Shown: positions 1 through 11,639 of the stretch, piece after piece
Numbering within the stretch: position 1 is the first letter of the stretch
Layout of the letters: each line of letters opens with the position of its first letter
Assembly (NCBI RefSeq): GCF_024713975.1
Contig: NC_091116.1
Span: 7,470,986 to 7,534,985 of the forward strand
Length of the DNA: 64,000 nt
Reading direction: 5' to 3'
Source: Paralichthys olivaceus
Taxonomy: Eukaryota; Chordata; Actinopteri; Pleuronectiformes; Paralichthyidae
Notes under the pieces: model-generated
Databases searched by the model: none
Told to the model about the DNA's origin: nothing
What the model saw: the letters and a program-made list of their open reading frames with translations, nothing else
Position numbers and translations under genes: made by a program

Positions 1-560
1 AGTGAAAGTTCACAACACAGACTTTACAGGAAGACACATTGACTTGAGGCCAAATAAAAAAATCAAATTAGTAGCCAGTAGAGAACTTTTCATGGACCCG
101 GGAGGATCGGAAGTGTTTCAAGACTCGCTCAAGGACGCATGCTCATCAACGACAGCTCTGGCGACCTTTCAGTGACAGGAAGCACCCTCCGTTCCCGTCT
201 AATGTGAGTGTTCAAACGGCTACCGCAGCGTGGACTTGAAACGGCAACCAGAGCTCATTGTGCGTCAGCCGGGGAAGCTTTTCAGTGAGATTAAACACTA
301 CTTGATTAACTCATCTGTCAGTCGCACAGCTCAGCCGTCGCCCACTTTGAAGCCCCGTGAGTGAAATGTAAATGACGGTGTCCGAAGATAAGGGCGAGAT
401 GAAGAAATGAGCGACTAAGTTTGACAGGAAGTGTTCGACTTCACAAGGGACGGCACAGTTTGGTGTTTCGCGTCATTGCTCATGTCGATGGGACCTTGAT
501 ATGACGTCACCGGTGCAACTCGGCAGCGTTCGTATCTGGGATATTTTGGCTTCATTTTTG
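1..560. promoter_or_regulatory. CpG-rich left edge with a CRE palindrome
   Basis: This stretch has noticeably more CG dinucleotides than the AT-rich DNA that follows, as promoter-type DNA in fish often does. It contains a perfect TGACGTCA cAMP-response palindrome at 502-509. Two plus-strand donor-like strings (GTGAGTG) occur at 204 and 357, but no matching coding exon can be built, so a transcribed exon here is only a guess. It could be the 5' end of a gene running left out of the window or a free-standing CpG island. Confidence 0.3.
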
Positions 561-3500
561 TCCAGTGGGAGGAAGTGGAGACAAATTGTCAATCCTTATT
601 TACAGAAATGGACACATCAGTAAATGTATCACTGCTGCTCAGTTAAAAAGGATTTCTCCTTCTTCCAAACATGGTCACCTGCCAAGAGTTTCAGCCGTTA
701 TTGTGTTGCCTCCTCTCCTCAGGACTACAGTTACTCACTGTCTGTGAGTGAAGAGACAGGGTAAACATCAGTGTTGCTCTCCCCCACTGGAGACAGCTCT
801 TGGAGAATAAATGAATAAAGTTTGATGCTGAGCTTGTGAATGCAAACATTGGCTGATTGAAATCTTTAATTTCTCGGTGAAAATCAAACCCACTGTGAAA
901 AAAAGCCTTGTTTTTACAGACTGCTGCCTCCAAGTATCTAAAAATTCTATAAAAACACATTTGTTGTTCTTGAAGAGTTTAGCATTCATGTTCACCAAAG
1001 CCTCAACTAAGACAGATCAACAGATTATGTTCTCTCCAAATTTATATTCATCATTTTTAAAGGATGAAAAGAGAGATCTCTGAACTTGTGATCTTTGTTA
1101 CCAAATTAGAAGTCCCACCTCGTGGTTTTTTCAACATCAGTAATCCTGACACGTCGCCGCCCTGACTCTGAGAGCGTGAAGCTTCGCCGCTGCTGTATGA
1201 CCTGACGGGGGCTTAGCGATCACCATATGGTGTTGTGGTTGTCAGGAGCTGTTTTTCGGTGGAAAGATTAGCTCTGTGTGGTTTCTGTCACACTGGACGT
1301 TCACTGCAACTCTGTCACAACACAGGAGAGGGTGTCGCTGCCGCCGCAGGAAATCACTGCAGACAACATTGCAAACAAATGGTGGTAGATTGATGCACGT
1401 GTTTGCTTTTAGATTTATATACAGAAGAATTATTGAAAATTAGAAAGTGAGAGTAGAACTCACATAAAATCATGTTGACAGTTTGAAACTACATAAAGTT
1501 TTTTTGGCAGATGTTCAGCCTCATAAATGTATTTTATACATTTTAATTTCTGTGTTGATGTTGATGTGTCTAACATTAGTTTCTATTCAAATAATCCGAT
1601 CAAATTTGAATTTCATGGAGAAAATTCACTCCTAAAAGCTTTTCTTTAAATGTCCCGACCTGGAGTCAGACCTGAAGACAGTCTGTCTCTCTGGCTCACT
1701 GACATAACCAGCCCTGGTCTGATAACCTCATCGGGGACGAGGTCAGATAATTCAGGCCTGAAGCGGAGCCTGCTGCTTACGAGGGACGAGCTGTCGTCCA
1801 AATGCAACGCTTCCTTCCTCTGCAGCAGGACTTCCACCAGCTGTGAGAACTGTCTGTGATCTGATTCACTTAATTAAACAACTAATGAGTTAAAAATGGT
1901 TGCGGTGAACCTGCCAGCATTTCACAGACAACGGCGTTGACGGGATGAAGATGACCAACAATCATGGACATTACATTCTTCTTATTTCAGTCCTTGTGAT
2001 ATTCTTGATTCTGTATGATTTTCATACAAATCTACCATAATGCAGAAAATAGAATTCATAAAGTTTTGTTTGAGATGGCTCCAGAGTCACTCTTTTGTCA
2101 GTAGGTTCAAGGTGGGCCTTGAAAGTGAACAGTTTTGCTGCCTGCCTGAAAACCAAAGTGTAAAAAAATAATTTTGTTTGAATTGTGTGAACTGTCCCTT
2201 AAGACAAGAAAAAAATACATTTTCAATAAGTAAGTGAAATACGTTCAATAAGTGAAAATGAAGTTAGAAAGGAAAATAGAAAGTTGTCTCTGAATGATTT
2301 GTAAGAAAAATGATTCTTCTCCATCGAAACAAGTTATTTTGCAGATTTACTTCAGCAGGAGAGTTCATGGGGTCATTCATAAAACTGAGCGTGTATCTGA
2401 AGAATAAAAGTGCATCCTTAAGTTTGGGAGAAAAAAAATAAGGTTTAAAAGATCAGCGTGAGACTAAACAGCTTACGATGCACTTAGCTGCTCGTAGTGA
2501 TTCATCATTGACCTTCATTCTGTTTAAAGTCTGCCGAGTTTAGTCTGTAAACCTGTTTGTCTCTGTTTCTTTTCCCGTCTGTGGAGGTAGTAGATATGTA
2601 GGCCATCAGGATCCAGGAGCACATAATCCGATCGGGGTTGGGGGGTGTGAGAGTGGAGGCAGGAGAGGATTATGGGATTACGGAGGGTGAGATGCAAAAT
2701 GAGATGGCCACTCTGCAGCTGGCACGCTCTGGGTCGTCACAGTGGCTCAATGCATGACAGTGCATCTTAAAAAAATCTGTCTGATTCTTTGGTCAAAATA
2801 TAAAAACATCGCCTGCCTGCAGGTGTATTGTTAAACATTTACTACATGAGAGCACAAAGTATTTCCTGCCCTTTATTTAGTCTCATGCAAACACTGACAT
2901 ACAATCAATACCATCTTTTGTCACTGAGTTCCCTAATACCTCCTAGAAACAGATACGAACTGTAATTAACCTAGAAAAGTTCCTCGAAATGACGATGTAG
3001 ATTCCTGCGAATATGCTTTGAAGTGATTCCACTAATAGAAGAACTTTATTTGATCTAATACCAAATGACCAAAGGTTTAAACCCTTTACACAGCCTGAAG
3101 TTTTAGTTGGCCTCACTGTGCTGTATAAAAACTACAAACATGAGATGGGTGATACAATAAATCATTTTTTCATCCATCAATACATTTGTTACAAGTACTT
3201 TCACACATGAATTCATGTTTTTATGATTAATAAAGTATTTAAGTGATAAAATGTCATTTTTCATTAGACATGACATTTGACCTTGGAACAAAGTGGTGAT
3301 GTGTCCCCTCAGTCTGCCGAGTTGTTGCCACGGTTCAATAAAAATCAGATTGTGAGATTTAATAACTTGTGAAGATGAATGTTGTTTGGGAGTGAGAGTG
3401 TTGGAGAGAGCGGAGGAGACAGAAAGTCATCCCCCCTGAGACCCAGGCAACAACAGTCGACCTTCACAAATCACCATGGTGGCTTGATTGCAGCCATAAC

Positions 3501-6500
3501 TCAGAGAAACACCCAGCAAGGTAACACTCACAGCAGTCCTGACCCCTCACAATACACTTTCCACCTCCATCTTACCCAGGTTCAAGGCGGTTTGTTCGCC
3601 GCTGCAGTGTGAACAAGCAAATGAGCCCAGATGGGATTTGGGCGGCTTGAATGACAGATTGAGGATTAAGCTGTGATCAGCAGCCAGACATATGCATGTT
3701 TTGCCAGGGAGTAGCCCTGCGGAGGGAAACACAGGCCAGGACGAGCACCGTGTTATCACCTGGCAGGATATCAACCGTGCTCGCTTCGGTCACTGTCATG
3801 GCTGCAGCCAGGAATTAGGATGTTGAGAGGACAATGGCAGCAATGGTTAAAATATTTGAATAAACAATCTTCTGAGACAGTTATGGTTTCACTGGAGTAT
3901 AATTGTAGGTCATCATTCACATAACTAAATAAAATCTAATCTCTATAGTCTGACTGTCTTTAAGCACCACCATAAGGTCATATTTTCAAGATAGATAATC
4001 TTGTTTCTTAACAAGGACTTTTTAAATGTTAACACAAAAACAGGAAGTAAGAAAATAATATTTTGTTAGAAAATATTAATAAGTTGAAAAACTGACTAAT
4101 AGAGTAGAAGAGGCATTTTTTAAACAATAGATACAGATGTTCTATATACAGAAAGTCTGTTGCATGTTTTACAGTTAGATTAAGTGTCTTTGAGTTTCTT
4201 GAAAGCTCTGTACCAATAGAAAAAGACAAAGTTAGGGATCAAGGTTGTATTATTGTGCAATTTATCCATTCTTAAGATACAATGAACGACATGTGCAGGG
4301 GTTCTTTTAGTGTCCTCAGTCTCTTTAGTGTTTGACTGAGAATAGTCTCTGTGATAATAAGACAACTGTTGGACACGAGACGACTCGAGACAGCAAGACC
4401 ATTCTCTATTCATCATGAGGCCTCTGGGAAATACTGGATGAGGATCAAGTTAGAACGTGGTCAGAGATTGTCCTCTAGAGGACAAAACACGAACTACAAC
4501 AACCTTAAAGAAGGGGATACAGGAGTAAAACCTTCTTCACATCATGTTGAGGATTCATTTTCCCATTTTGATGAGTGGAGACAAAGATTTCACCGAGAGT
4601 CAGTTTGGGTTTAAGAATTCTTGTTACTGTTTTCATGATCTTGATCTCAATGAACTCACAATTTCATATTATTGATATTAGATAAGGTGGCTAAGATCTT
4701 TACGACACAATGCCGCCATCCAGTGGGAATTTAGTACTATGACAAGTGCTGCAGAAACAAAAGCTTGATACTATTTTTTATTATAAATATAGATATTTTT
4801 ATTTGAATGTTAATTTCCTTTAGTCTTTTCCTCCAGAGGGATTCGAAACTCCTGAGCTGCCAACATCACAAGATGAATAATGAGTAAAGGTCAGAGGTCA
4901 CGACCTACTTGAAATTAGAAATGAATGAATTTAAGAGAGAAAAAAGAAAAATCCTGAAAGAAATGTGAAGAAACCAAACCTCCAATAACTTCTACACACA
5001 TATATGTGATCCCTCCTGTGTGTTATTCTCAGGTTGACCCAGGATGCCAGGTGGTGACTCAGCGGCCTGGCAGACCTTCTCCAGACCAGCGGGAAGCAAT
5101 GACTGGTTGCCACAGCGACGGCTGGGTTCCAGGAACCTGGCTGGCTCTGGGGACGCCCCGGGGTGTTTGAGGACGCCATCTCCCAGGAGCAAATATGCTG
5201 AAAGAGACACAAGAGAGGAGGAGAAAGAGAGGGTCCCTGTGAAATATTGAGGTGTAAAATGTGTCTGGGGTTTTTTTGTTGGTGAAACTATTTAATAAAA
5301 ATGCCTTTTATTACCTTATTCACTTGTTTTAATGTAACCTAGACTCAATGTATCAACTTATTAGGGAGAGGATTATATTCTTTAAATTTATTTTGTCTTC
5401 CTCCTTCCTGTGGTGATAAGATAATGACATCCAACACATTATTCTGACTAACAAGAATATAAAAAACAACAGTGAAGGCATTAAGCAACTTAAATTATGC
5501 ATAAAGTTTTCATTTTGTTTTACACTGTTCTTAAAGATTTCTTCCAAAGAGGAAATTAGCAATTAAAAAAGTTTGCCTATGACTTTTCATGACTTAAGTA
5601 AAATAATATAATGATCTTACACAGCAAGCTATAAGTATTTCTTATACAGTAAGTGCATATTCGTCTTTAATATTAATTTAGATAATATTTAATTTTAGTC
5701 AAATGTAAGGTAATTATCTATTTGATCTGTTATTGTGGCTATTTAACGTCCATTAATTAAATGTTGTTGGGTTTTTTTTTATACTAAGAAGACAGACCTA
5801 GCAGAGAGAGAGACATGATAGATGAAGCTCTCTCGTCCGGCTGTGTGACTCCAGATTTGGGCCCGTCTCCCTGCACAGAGTTTCAGTGTTTGATGCGAAC
5901 AATGAAACAGTCAGTTATCATCCGCGTGAGGAGTGTATTTATCATCGGACAAAGAAACAGTTTATCGTGTCATAAACGGCTCTGTTCTCCAGACTGAAAA
6001 TACAGAGAGTGGACAGAGGTCAGAGAGGGCGCAGGAATTCAGCACATTGTGGAGATTGACCCATAATATATATATATATATTTCATTTATGGAATTGGGG
6101 ACACCAAAGAAAGACTGGATTTACAATAAAATATGATTGTCTGTCTCATTTAAATATTGATTTTCTTTTATGCCATACAATTCCCAATAAAAGTTTCACA
6201 TTGTTATTCTTTGTGTGAAACTTATCTAATTAAATTGCATTTGTGAAGTTTTTGAGTTACTATCCCTAGATACTTAATAAACTTAATATAGCTCTTCTTC
6301 AAAGTTCCATATGTTTGTTTACAGCAAAAAGCACAGGCACATCTGAACTTCAGCCCATTTGGCGGGGGCAGCAGTGTTTTTGAGCGGCGGGCACACGTCA
6401 GGACGACTTCAGCAGTGAAAAGAACGTGTTCATTAACATGCACGACCATCCACTTCCTCTGAAACGGGCCTTTGTTGCCCAGCAGATGCTGCAACACAAG

Positions 6501-7160
6501 GAAACGAGCCAGGGCCGGATCAAAGGGGGAACACAGATGGAGGGTATATACGATGAATGGACAGAGATGCACAGCGAGGTGTTTGGCACCTTTACGCTTG
6601 TTTGTCCGTGTCATTGAATCTTAAATCACATCAGAGGTGCTTGGCAAGGTTTTTTAAATGTACTGTACCTCAACTAGAGAGGAGCTGCTGCTTCTATGAG
6701 TCATTACGTTACGTTAATAAACAGTTCCCTGGAGGATTTAATGACAGTAACACTGATGGGGTTCAGAAACTATGTTGATGTGTACTTTGACTATTTAGTA
6801 TGACTCCTGTCCCACCCACTGACATGGAGGAGACAGGGTCTATGACCTACATAGTGCGGCCAGCCACCAGGGGCGATGTGGATCATTTGGCTTAGTCATG
6901 TCGTCCATCTTTATATGCAGTCAATGATGACACTGAATTCATCCATTTTACTCAGGTACATTTTTAAGTTTCAGCCCAAACATTAAACCCAATAAAAGTA
7001 TCATGAGTAAGAGAAATTGTATTTCTCCTTATTAGGAACAGTGGTTGTGTTATTGCACATGAAGGATTTTAAGAGTCAGATCAGTGCTGCAGCAGTGGAG
7101 TGAGAGGAGGTGGACGGACGGGATTGGTCAGCGACAGACTGGCTGACCTCAGCGCTGCCA
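561..7160. other. Intergenic DNA, no gene recognised
   Basis: No reading frame here shows a known domain or joins to another through plausible splice sites. The sequence is mostly AT-rich, with short GC-richer patches at about 1140-1230, 5040-5180 and 6310-6620, and a TA dinucleotide run at about 6064-6081. The 130-codon minus-strand frame at 6222-6614 and the 93-codon minus-strand frame at 4931-5212 resemble nothing I know. Some local enhancer content is possible but cannot be shown from one sequence. Confidence 0.5.
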
Positions 7161-7178
7161 CCCACCACACTGCTTCAG

Positions 7179-7186
7179 TATAAAGG
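7179..7186 (+). promoter_or_regulatory. TATA box of the s100b-type gene
   Basis: TATAAAGG lies about 70 bases upstream of a consensus splice donor (GTGAGTT at 7256). A start site 25-30 bases downstream would give a short untranslated first exon at roughly 7207-7255. S100 genes usually begin with a short non-coding exon followed by two coding exons, which is the layout seen here. Confidence 0.6.
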
Positions 7187-7206
7187 CTGCGGTCCATCCT
7201 CAGCCT

Positions 7207-9990
7207 CCGCTCTCTGGATACACAACACACAGCCTCTGACCAGACAAACCGTGAGGTGAGTTCATCGGCCAGTGTTCATTCACTGGATATTGATTGTGTG
7301 CCAATGTGTAAAATTATGATCATGATCAATCATCAAACAGTTTGTGCTCTTTAGCTCATGTTTTTAAAAAGTGCATATCAAGTATTCTTGAAAGAGTTTA
7401 CGATTCACTTTGTTGCACTAAAACATGTTTAGACTAAAAAATGTAATCAAGTTCATTTGAATTGAACTGTGTAATATTGTGTTTATTATTTTCAGTGTTT
7501 TTAAATCTAATAACATTCAATCATCAATTTAACAAAACTAAAATTCAAATTTCTATAAAGTGATATTTTGAAATGGACACCACCTCTGTTTTTTAAAAGT
7601 ATATATCATGTGAGACAGTACATTACATTTACATCATAATGAGCTGTTGTTAAATTATCTTCAGATAATTAAAAGGAAAAAAATCTGAATTTTACCACTA
7701 GAGATTGTAGCAGTATAAGTGACTCTCATTATTTTATTAATTTTCATGTTGAAGAAGAGAAAAAGAAGATGACTGACCTCGAGACCTCCATGGTGACCAT
7801 GATCGCAGTGTTTCGCAAGTATTCGGAGAGAGAAGGAGACAAACACAAACTGAAGAAGAGCGAGCTGAAGGACCTGCTTCACGACGAGCTGCCGGATCTG
7901 ATGACGGTGAGACGCAGACTCAGATCTTTGGGGAGAAGTTGGAGGAAACATAGGTTTAAAGGGTTTAAATTAGCAGAGAGAGCAGGTAGTGTATTTTGAA
8001 ACTGAAATAGTACTCGAACCCTTTACAGTGGTTGAATGAAGTACTTCAGTACTGAGCTACAATTCATTATGGAGTATATTTAGTTCAGTTGTTTGGGGAC
8101 ATTTATTTTAAGTTGATGAAGGAAAGAAATATTTAGAAGGAGGAATAAAAGAACAAAACAAAATAATAGACAGAATGGACAGAAAGAAGGAAATAATCTA
8201 CATACATTAAGTTGATAAAAAATACATCAGGGAGAGAATTGAAATAAATAAAGATTAATTAGTTTAATTGTTCATGTATTTCTTAACTTAACTTGGAGAT
8301 ATTTCTATTTCAATTCAAGAGATGAGTTTTAACACAGATCTCTTGTTTGCAAGTAGAACTGTTAAATTCATATTTTACCCAAATGTGTTTTATTCTCTGT
8401 TGTCGTATTTGTCCTGATCTGAACCCGTCTGCAGCATGTGAAAGACCAGGCCGAGCTGGACAGCCTGATGGAGAGCCTTGACACCGACGGAGACTCCGAA
8501 TGCAACTTCCAGGAGTTCATGACTTTCGTCTCCATGGTTACCGTCTGTTGCCACGAGTTTTTCGAGCATGAAGACGAGTAATGAGGCGGTGACCTTGGAC
8601 GGGGATGAAAGGGGAGCTTAAGTAAATTGTACAAAAAAAAAAAAGCAGAAGCCCGGCAACCCAGAGCCTTCTCGATTCAAACATGAATCTAGCCAGCAGC
8701 CAATGGTTAGCAGTCTGTATTTGGCTGCTGGCTGGAGAAACGTTTGGCTGAAATCTACCATGTTTCTTTCAGATCTTACTATTTTCTACTCACTCAATAT
8801 CTAGATAGCTTTGAACGTTGTCAAGATTTTGGTGTAGCGACAAACTGACTTCTGAAAGTCGACCAGTAGTAGTTGAAATGTTGCCTCTCTCTAACAACTT
8901 TTAGAGCTTCAATTTATTTCTTTCCATTATCAATATTCTACTTTTTATAAGTCAAGTGGCTTTACAGAAATAATCTAGAGATGTCAGTGTTTGAAATGAT
9001 AGTTGTCATATAAAAATGATTTGATTGGCTAGTGAAGGATTGAAAGTGGCTTCTGATTAGTTTTCTCTTCTGTCCTAGCAGTCACATTGTTTGGAAACCA
9101 ACCTTCATTTCAATGATATTACATATGATAATCTATAAATGGCTGACAGATTATGCATGTGGCTAGTGATATTATTCACCAATAATTCGAGTTTACAAAA
9201 TCTTAGGAGGCCATAAGAAACTAGGCTAAAGAGTCAACCAACTTTCTAGAGATGCCTGCATGTGAAAGATCGAGCCGAGTAAATACTGAAAGTGAGGCAA
9301 GTAGGTCAACATTTGAAAAACACTTGATTGGCTTGTAGACTGCTCTTGCTGCTAATTTGGTAGAATCTGGTTAAAAGCAGCTTGCACAATTGCGAAATGG
9401 CTTCCGAGTCTCTTGTTTAAATTTAGCTTGTAGATGGACGTGGCTCTTAACTGTCTTCTAAACATTTCGTTGATTCTCAATTCCCAACAAAATATATAGT
9501 TGATGACAGTTATACAATTTGTTTAGAAGCTCTTTTTGGAAAAATGTATTACCTCATATTTAGGTAACTGGTAAACGAATAATCATTTATGTTATTTCAA
9601 ATGTTGAGTTGGCCGCTGAAATAATCAGAAAATGTTGGCATCCCTTGTTGCTTGTAGACTAGATGAGTTTCCCTCCCTGCTTTTGCTGCAGCTGTGATGC
9701 TGTTAAGAGTTTGAATCCAGTAGAAACTTTCAAACAATCTAAGAAACTCTCCATGCAGAGAAAACTTTGCTCTGAAAGTGTTACTAAAAAGTGTGGAATA
9801 GAGAAGTCTGTCTGGTTGACGATGTGTGTTTTGAAATGTGCAGATTTGCTGGTTTGTTTGGACGTTGGCGATGATATGAATTAAATTATCAATGTGTCAC
9901 TGTGAGTTTGTCTTTGTGGGACAGAGCTAATGCTCATAGTCAAATGATTAGTGAAAATCAGACAGAATAAACGTGGAAGAAGCGTCGCCA
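7207..9990 (+). CDS. s100b: S100 calcium-binding protein B-type (s100b)
   Basis: Small dimeric EF-hand calcium sensor of 94 residues. Coding exons are 7769-7906 and 8435-8581 (stop TAA), joined in phase 0; an untranslated exon probably ends at 7255. The first half is the S100-type pseudo-EF-hand (about residues 16-37, with EGDKHKLKKSEL as in mammalian S100B). The second is a canonical loop starting DTDGDSEC at residue 62 and ending at Glu73. The tail CCHEFFEHEDE closely matches mammalian S100B. Human S100B is 92 aa, so the length fits. By family knowledge it binds calcium and docks onto partner peptides in the cytosol of glia and other cells. Arg16 replaces a His that helps bind zinc in mammals. 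The 3' UTR probably runs to an AATAAA at 9966-9971. A fish-specific S100 paralogue is the main alternative. Confidence 0.9.
9966..9971 (+). terminator. Polyadenylation signal for s100b
   Basis: AATAAA about 1.4 kb after the stop codon. I saw no earlier canonical hexamer between the stop and this site. The intervening 8582-9965 holds no gene-like frame and is best read as 3' UTR. Confidence 0.5.
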
Positions 9991-11600
9991 CTTCTACTGC
10001 TGCAGCCGACCAACCCATCGCGAGTCCGTCTCAGATTTCATTCATGACTTTTCACATCAAATAACAAATTGAAACCAAACTTATCAGAAACATGAACACT
10101 TTGTTTGGTCCATGTTGATTAACTTTGGAAAGTAAAGACAGAAAGTGACACATTTGGATTTAAAAGTCAACATGATTAACCAGTTGTCATAAATCAAAAC
10201 ATTCCTAGAAACAACACAGGAACATCTGTCCACGGATGTTTTCCCTCAGTGTTTTCACACTCTCACTCTTTCACTGCAGATGTTTCCTGGTTTACAAACA
10301 GAACTCAGAAATCTGGTTTTGATAACATTTAGAGCTGAAGCTTGAAAAGACCTAAAAAGTATGACATTGCTTTGCCATTAGTCAATAACATTTATGTTGC
10401 AATTTCCCTTGTGAGCACATGTAATGTGATTCAAACATGTGCCATGAATTAGTTTTTCCCGGTGATGTCACATTTACAACCCAAACAGTAGAAGTCGACT
10501 GCGGATCAGTGTCCATCTTTTTCTTTTCTTTTCCATGCAACCTCAGGTGTGAAGGGTGGGTCCTGTCCCTGCTGAGGTCAAGGAAAGCTCCCTCTTCATA
10601 TTTTCATTTGAAGGAAAAGCTGAGCCTAAGAAATTAAACTTTTCTGCATATCCCTTGCAACCCAATGTAATATTTCCATGATGGAAGAAAATACACATTA
10701 TTTCTCAGTTGCATGGGAAAATCCCTACAAGTGTTTCACTCTTGTCAATAGTCCACAATGACATCACCCATTGTTCTGTTTCGAAGCCTCAAGTTTGTCC
10801 AGCGCCATCTCAGCTTTTTGAAACCAGAAGTTACTATATTTGGAGGAGTGGTGGGTGGAGTCTGACTGAGAACTCGAGGACACTGCACACCCACCTGCAC
10901 CAGCGACCTGCTCCCATTGGATGGTATCAGCTGTAAATCACACTGTGCCCACGCCCCAATGCATAGTGTTTACGCTATTTGATTCTCAATGGACCATAAT
11001 TTACAAATTGATCATCATACTGAAACAGGAAACGCATTAGGAAAATGTTCACTGACGTTTCAAATGAAGTGAGAAGTACAGGAGTCGCTGCCCACTACCG
11101 GTCATTTGTGAAAGTGTGTGAAACCCATTTTTTCTCATTGGGTTCACGTTTCGGTCCACATCCATCTTTCTATACTGGAATAAAAATAATAGAGTGTACT
11201 AGTTATCACCTTTATAATTGATAAACACACAGTAAGACTTATAGAAACCATTTGGCTGTTATGGTTTCGATTTTGCAGGTGCATCACAGTTTATTTAACA
11301 GCTCAGACATGCTGGAGGAAGGAAAACTGAAAGTACTTTTTACATCTTGTGGTTGATCACTTTCTTCCTGTCTTTTTGCTCCTAGAATGCAGGAAAAGTG
11401 TCCTAACAACTTAAACCACATGAACATGTCATAATTGACTTAACATGTCCAAACAATGGAATCACTCGTGTCCCTTCGGTCTCCACATGTCCCCAAAGTT
11501 TGGACACGGCCACATATAAAAACAAAGGTCTAACTAGTATTAATAAACAGGTGGAAGGTCTGCACAACACACACAAGGATAATTTATGTGTTGTACACAG
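9991..11600. other. Intergenic DNA between s100b and the next gene
   Basis: About 1.6 kb of AT-rich sequence. The open frames at 10437-10637 and 10709-10936 have no recognisable domain and no splice partners. I see no RNA gene or clear repeat. Confidence 0.5.
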
Positions 11601-11604
11601 ACTG

Positions 11605-11613
11605 TATATAAAG
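11605..11613 (+). promoter_or_regulatory. TATA box of the small membrane-protein gene
   Basis: TATATAAAG, with a GTGAGT splice donor at 11852 about 240 bases downstream. A first, untranslated exon of roughly 11640-11851 would follow. That exon would include a short CA/GT run (about 11761-11775) and an ATG at 11821 whose frame ends at once in the next exon. Confidence 0.45.
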
Positions 11614-11639
11614 AGGTTGTACAGCATATGATGTAAGAG

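Noticed and set aside
1650..1859. Open frames on both strands near 1.65-1.86 kb
   Set aside because: Short, no domain, no splice-site partners; indistinguishable from chance.
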